Assembly (NCBI GenBank): GCA_002411615.1 | Contig: DHOF01000058.1 | Span: 1 to 6,361, forward strand | Direction: 5' to 3' | DNA from: Ruminococcaceae bacterium UBA5397 | Lineage (GTDB): Bacteria > Bacillota > Clostridia > Oscillospirales > Acutalibacteraceae | Length of the DNA: 6,361 nucleotides | Part shown: one piece after another, positions 5,683 through 6,361 of the stretch | Position numbering within the stretch: the stretch's first letter is position 1 | Layout: each line of letters opens with the position of its first letter | Notes under the pieces: generated by a model | What the model saw: only the letters and a program-made list of their open reading frames with translations | Databases searched by the model: none | Told to the model about the DNA's origin: nothing | Translations under genes and position numbers: made by a program

Positions 5683-6361
5683 TTAGTTTTCGATAATAGA
5701 AACGGTAATATTATCCCCGCCGCCGTTTTTGTTCGCTTCTTCAATTAATTGGTCTGCTAAATCCTGCCCCTGAAACTTTTTTGCGAAATCTATAAGGACT
5801 TCTGGCTCCACACAATTTGAAAATCCGTCCGTACAGAGTATTAAAAGATACCAATCTTGAGGCAATGTTATTTCACAGTAATCCGTTTGTATCTGATCCT
5901 CAACCCCAAGTGCTCGTGTGATGATATTCTTCTGCGGATGGTTTTTGGCCTGTTGTAAAGTCAGATCTCCGCTGTCGACCATTTCCTGAACCATTGAGTG
6001 GTCCGTTGTGATCTGCTGAATCCCGTCTGAATCCAAGAGGTATGCACGGCTGTCCCCTGCATGAGCAATATGGGCCACCCCATCATAAACGATTGCAGTT
6101 ACTAATGTTGTTCCCATTCCTGAAAGCTGCGTATCTTCTGCTGCACGTTCATAAATTGCAATATTGGCGTTATACGCTGCAGAAGTCATTAGATCCCGCA
6201 ATCCGTTATCTGTAAACTTCTGAGTCTCCTCGAAATAGTGAAGATATTGCTCAGAAATAGACTCAACAGCCATGTTACTTGCAACATTTCCACCATTTGC
6301 GCCGCCCATGCCATCACAGACAACAGACCACGCCAGATTTCCGTCCGAAGTGAGTCCAAAG
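5683..6361 (-). CDS. prpC: PP2C-family protein phosphatase PrpC, 5' end beyond window
   Basis: Metal-dependent Ser/Thr phosphatase that reverses phosphorylation by the neighbouring PrkC; cytosolic. The reading frame stays open to the window edge, so the gene enters from outside. 225 residues are visible, and about 20-25 N-terminal residues (with the usual RxxNED-type metal site) are missing compared with the roughly 250-residue family. Motifs in visible numbering: VVCDGMGG (13-20, metal Asp16), GMGTT (81-85), AGDSR (101-105), DHS (120-122), HPQKNIITRALG (141-152), CTDGFSN (176-182, metal Asp178) and GGGDNIT (213-219, metal Asp216). The internal ATG at 6309 falls inside the DGMGG motif and cannot be the true start. 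The stop lies 27 nt before prkC. It closely resembles B. subtilis PrpC, including the C-terminal NGGxDNIT region. Confidence 0.95.
   Translation of the reverse strand, partial: FGLTSDGNLAWSVVCDGMGGANGGNVASNMAVESISEQYLHYFEETQKFTDNGLRDLMTSAAYNANIAIYERAAEDTQLSGMGTTLVTAIVYDGVAHIAHAGDSRAYLLDSDGIQQITTDHSMVQEMVDSGDLTLQQAKNHPQKNIITRALGVEDQIQTDYCEITLPQDWYLLILCTDGFSNCVEPEVLIDFAKKFQGQDLADQLIEEANKNGGGDNITVSIIEN

Noticed and set aside
1..6361. CRISPR arrays, tRNA or rRNA genes, insertion sequences, thiamine riboswitch
   Set aside because: I looked for each: there are no regularly spaced repeats, no cloverleaf or rRNA segments, no transposase or terminal repeats, and no TPP-type leader before thiN, whose start overlaps rsgA.

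Overview
The window is a chromosomal segment with every gene on the minus strand, so the layout is read from high to low coordinates. Gene content and family membership point to an anaerobic spore-former of class Clostridia. A SpoIVA, a SipL-type (SPOCS/DUF3794 plus LysM) coat protein and a SpoVM-like peptide show that the host makes endospores. SipL, in place of the bacillar SpoVID, argues for Clostridia rather than Bacilli. An Oscillospirales/Ruminococcaceae-like host is my guess and is not proven by anything here.

Right block, 6361 to about 1938: prpC (PP2C phosphatase, 5' end outside the window), prkC (PASTA Ser/Thr kinase), rsgA (ribosome-assembly GTPase), thiN (thiamine pyrophosphokinase), an unrecognised 52-residue Cys-rich membrane protein, and a 29-residue SpoVM-like peptide that starts at TTG. 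The first four genes are tightly packed (gaps of 27 and 9 nt, then a 4-nt ATGA overlap). The block matches the prpC-prkC-rsgA(cpgA)-rpe-thiN-spoVM order known from Bacillus subtilis, but rpe is missing and a small membrane protein gene is inserted. A strong symmetrical hairpin with T-runs on both strands (1878-1909) closes it.

Left block, 1848 to 1: a candidate sigma-E promoter, then sipL (506 residues) and 19 nt later spoIVA (only its first 81 codons are in the window).

Working together: PrpC and PrkC form the phosphatase/kinase pair that responds to cell-wall fragments, RsgA acts on 30S subunit maturation, and ThiN makes thiamine diphosphate. The most interesting part is the junction. SpoVM (forespore-membrane anchor), SipL (SpoIVA-binding coat protein) and SpoIVA (ATP-driven coat basement polymer) all lie within about 2 kb. 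That would put all the known parts of the coat basement layer at one locus, together with an undescribed small membrane protein that a sigma-E-like promoter may co-express with spoVM. The two short genes are easy for automated gene calling to miss.
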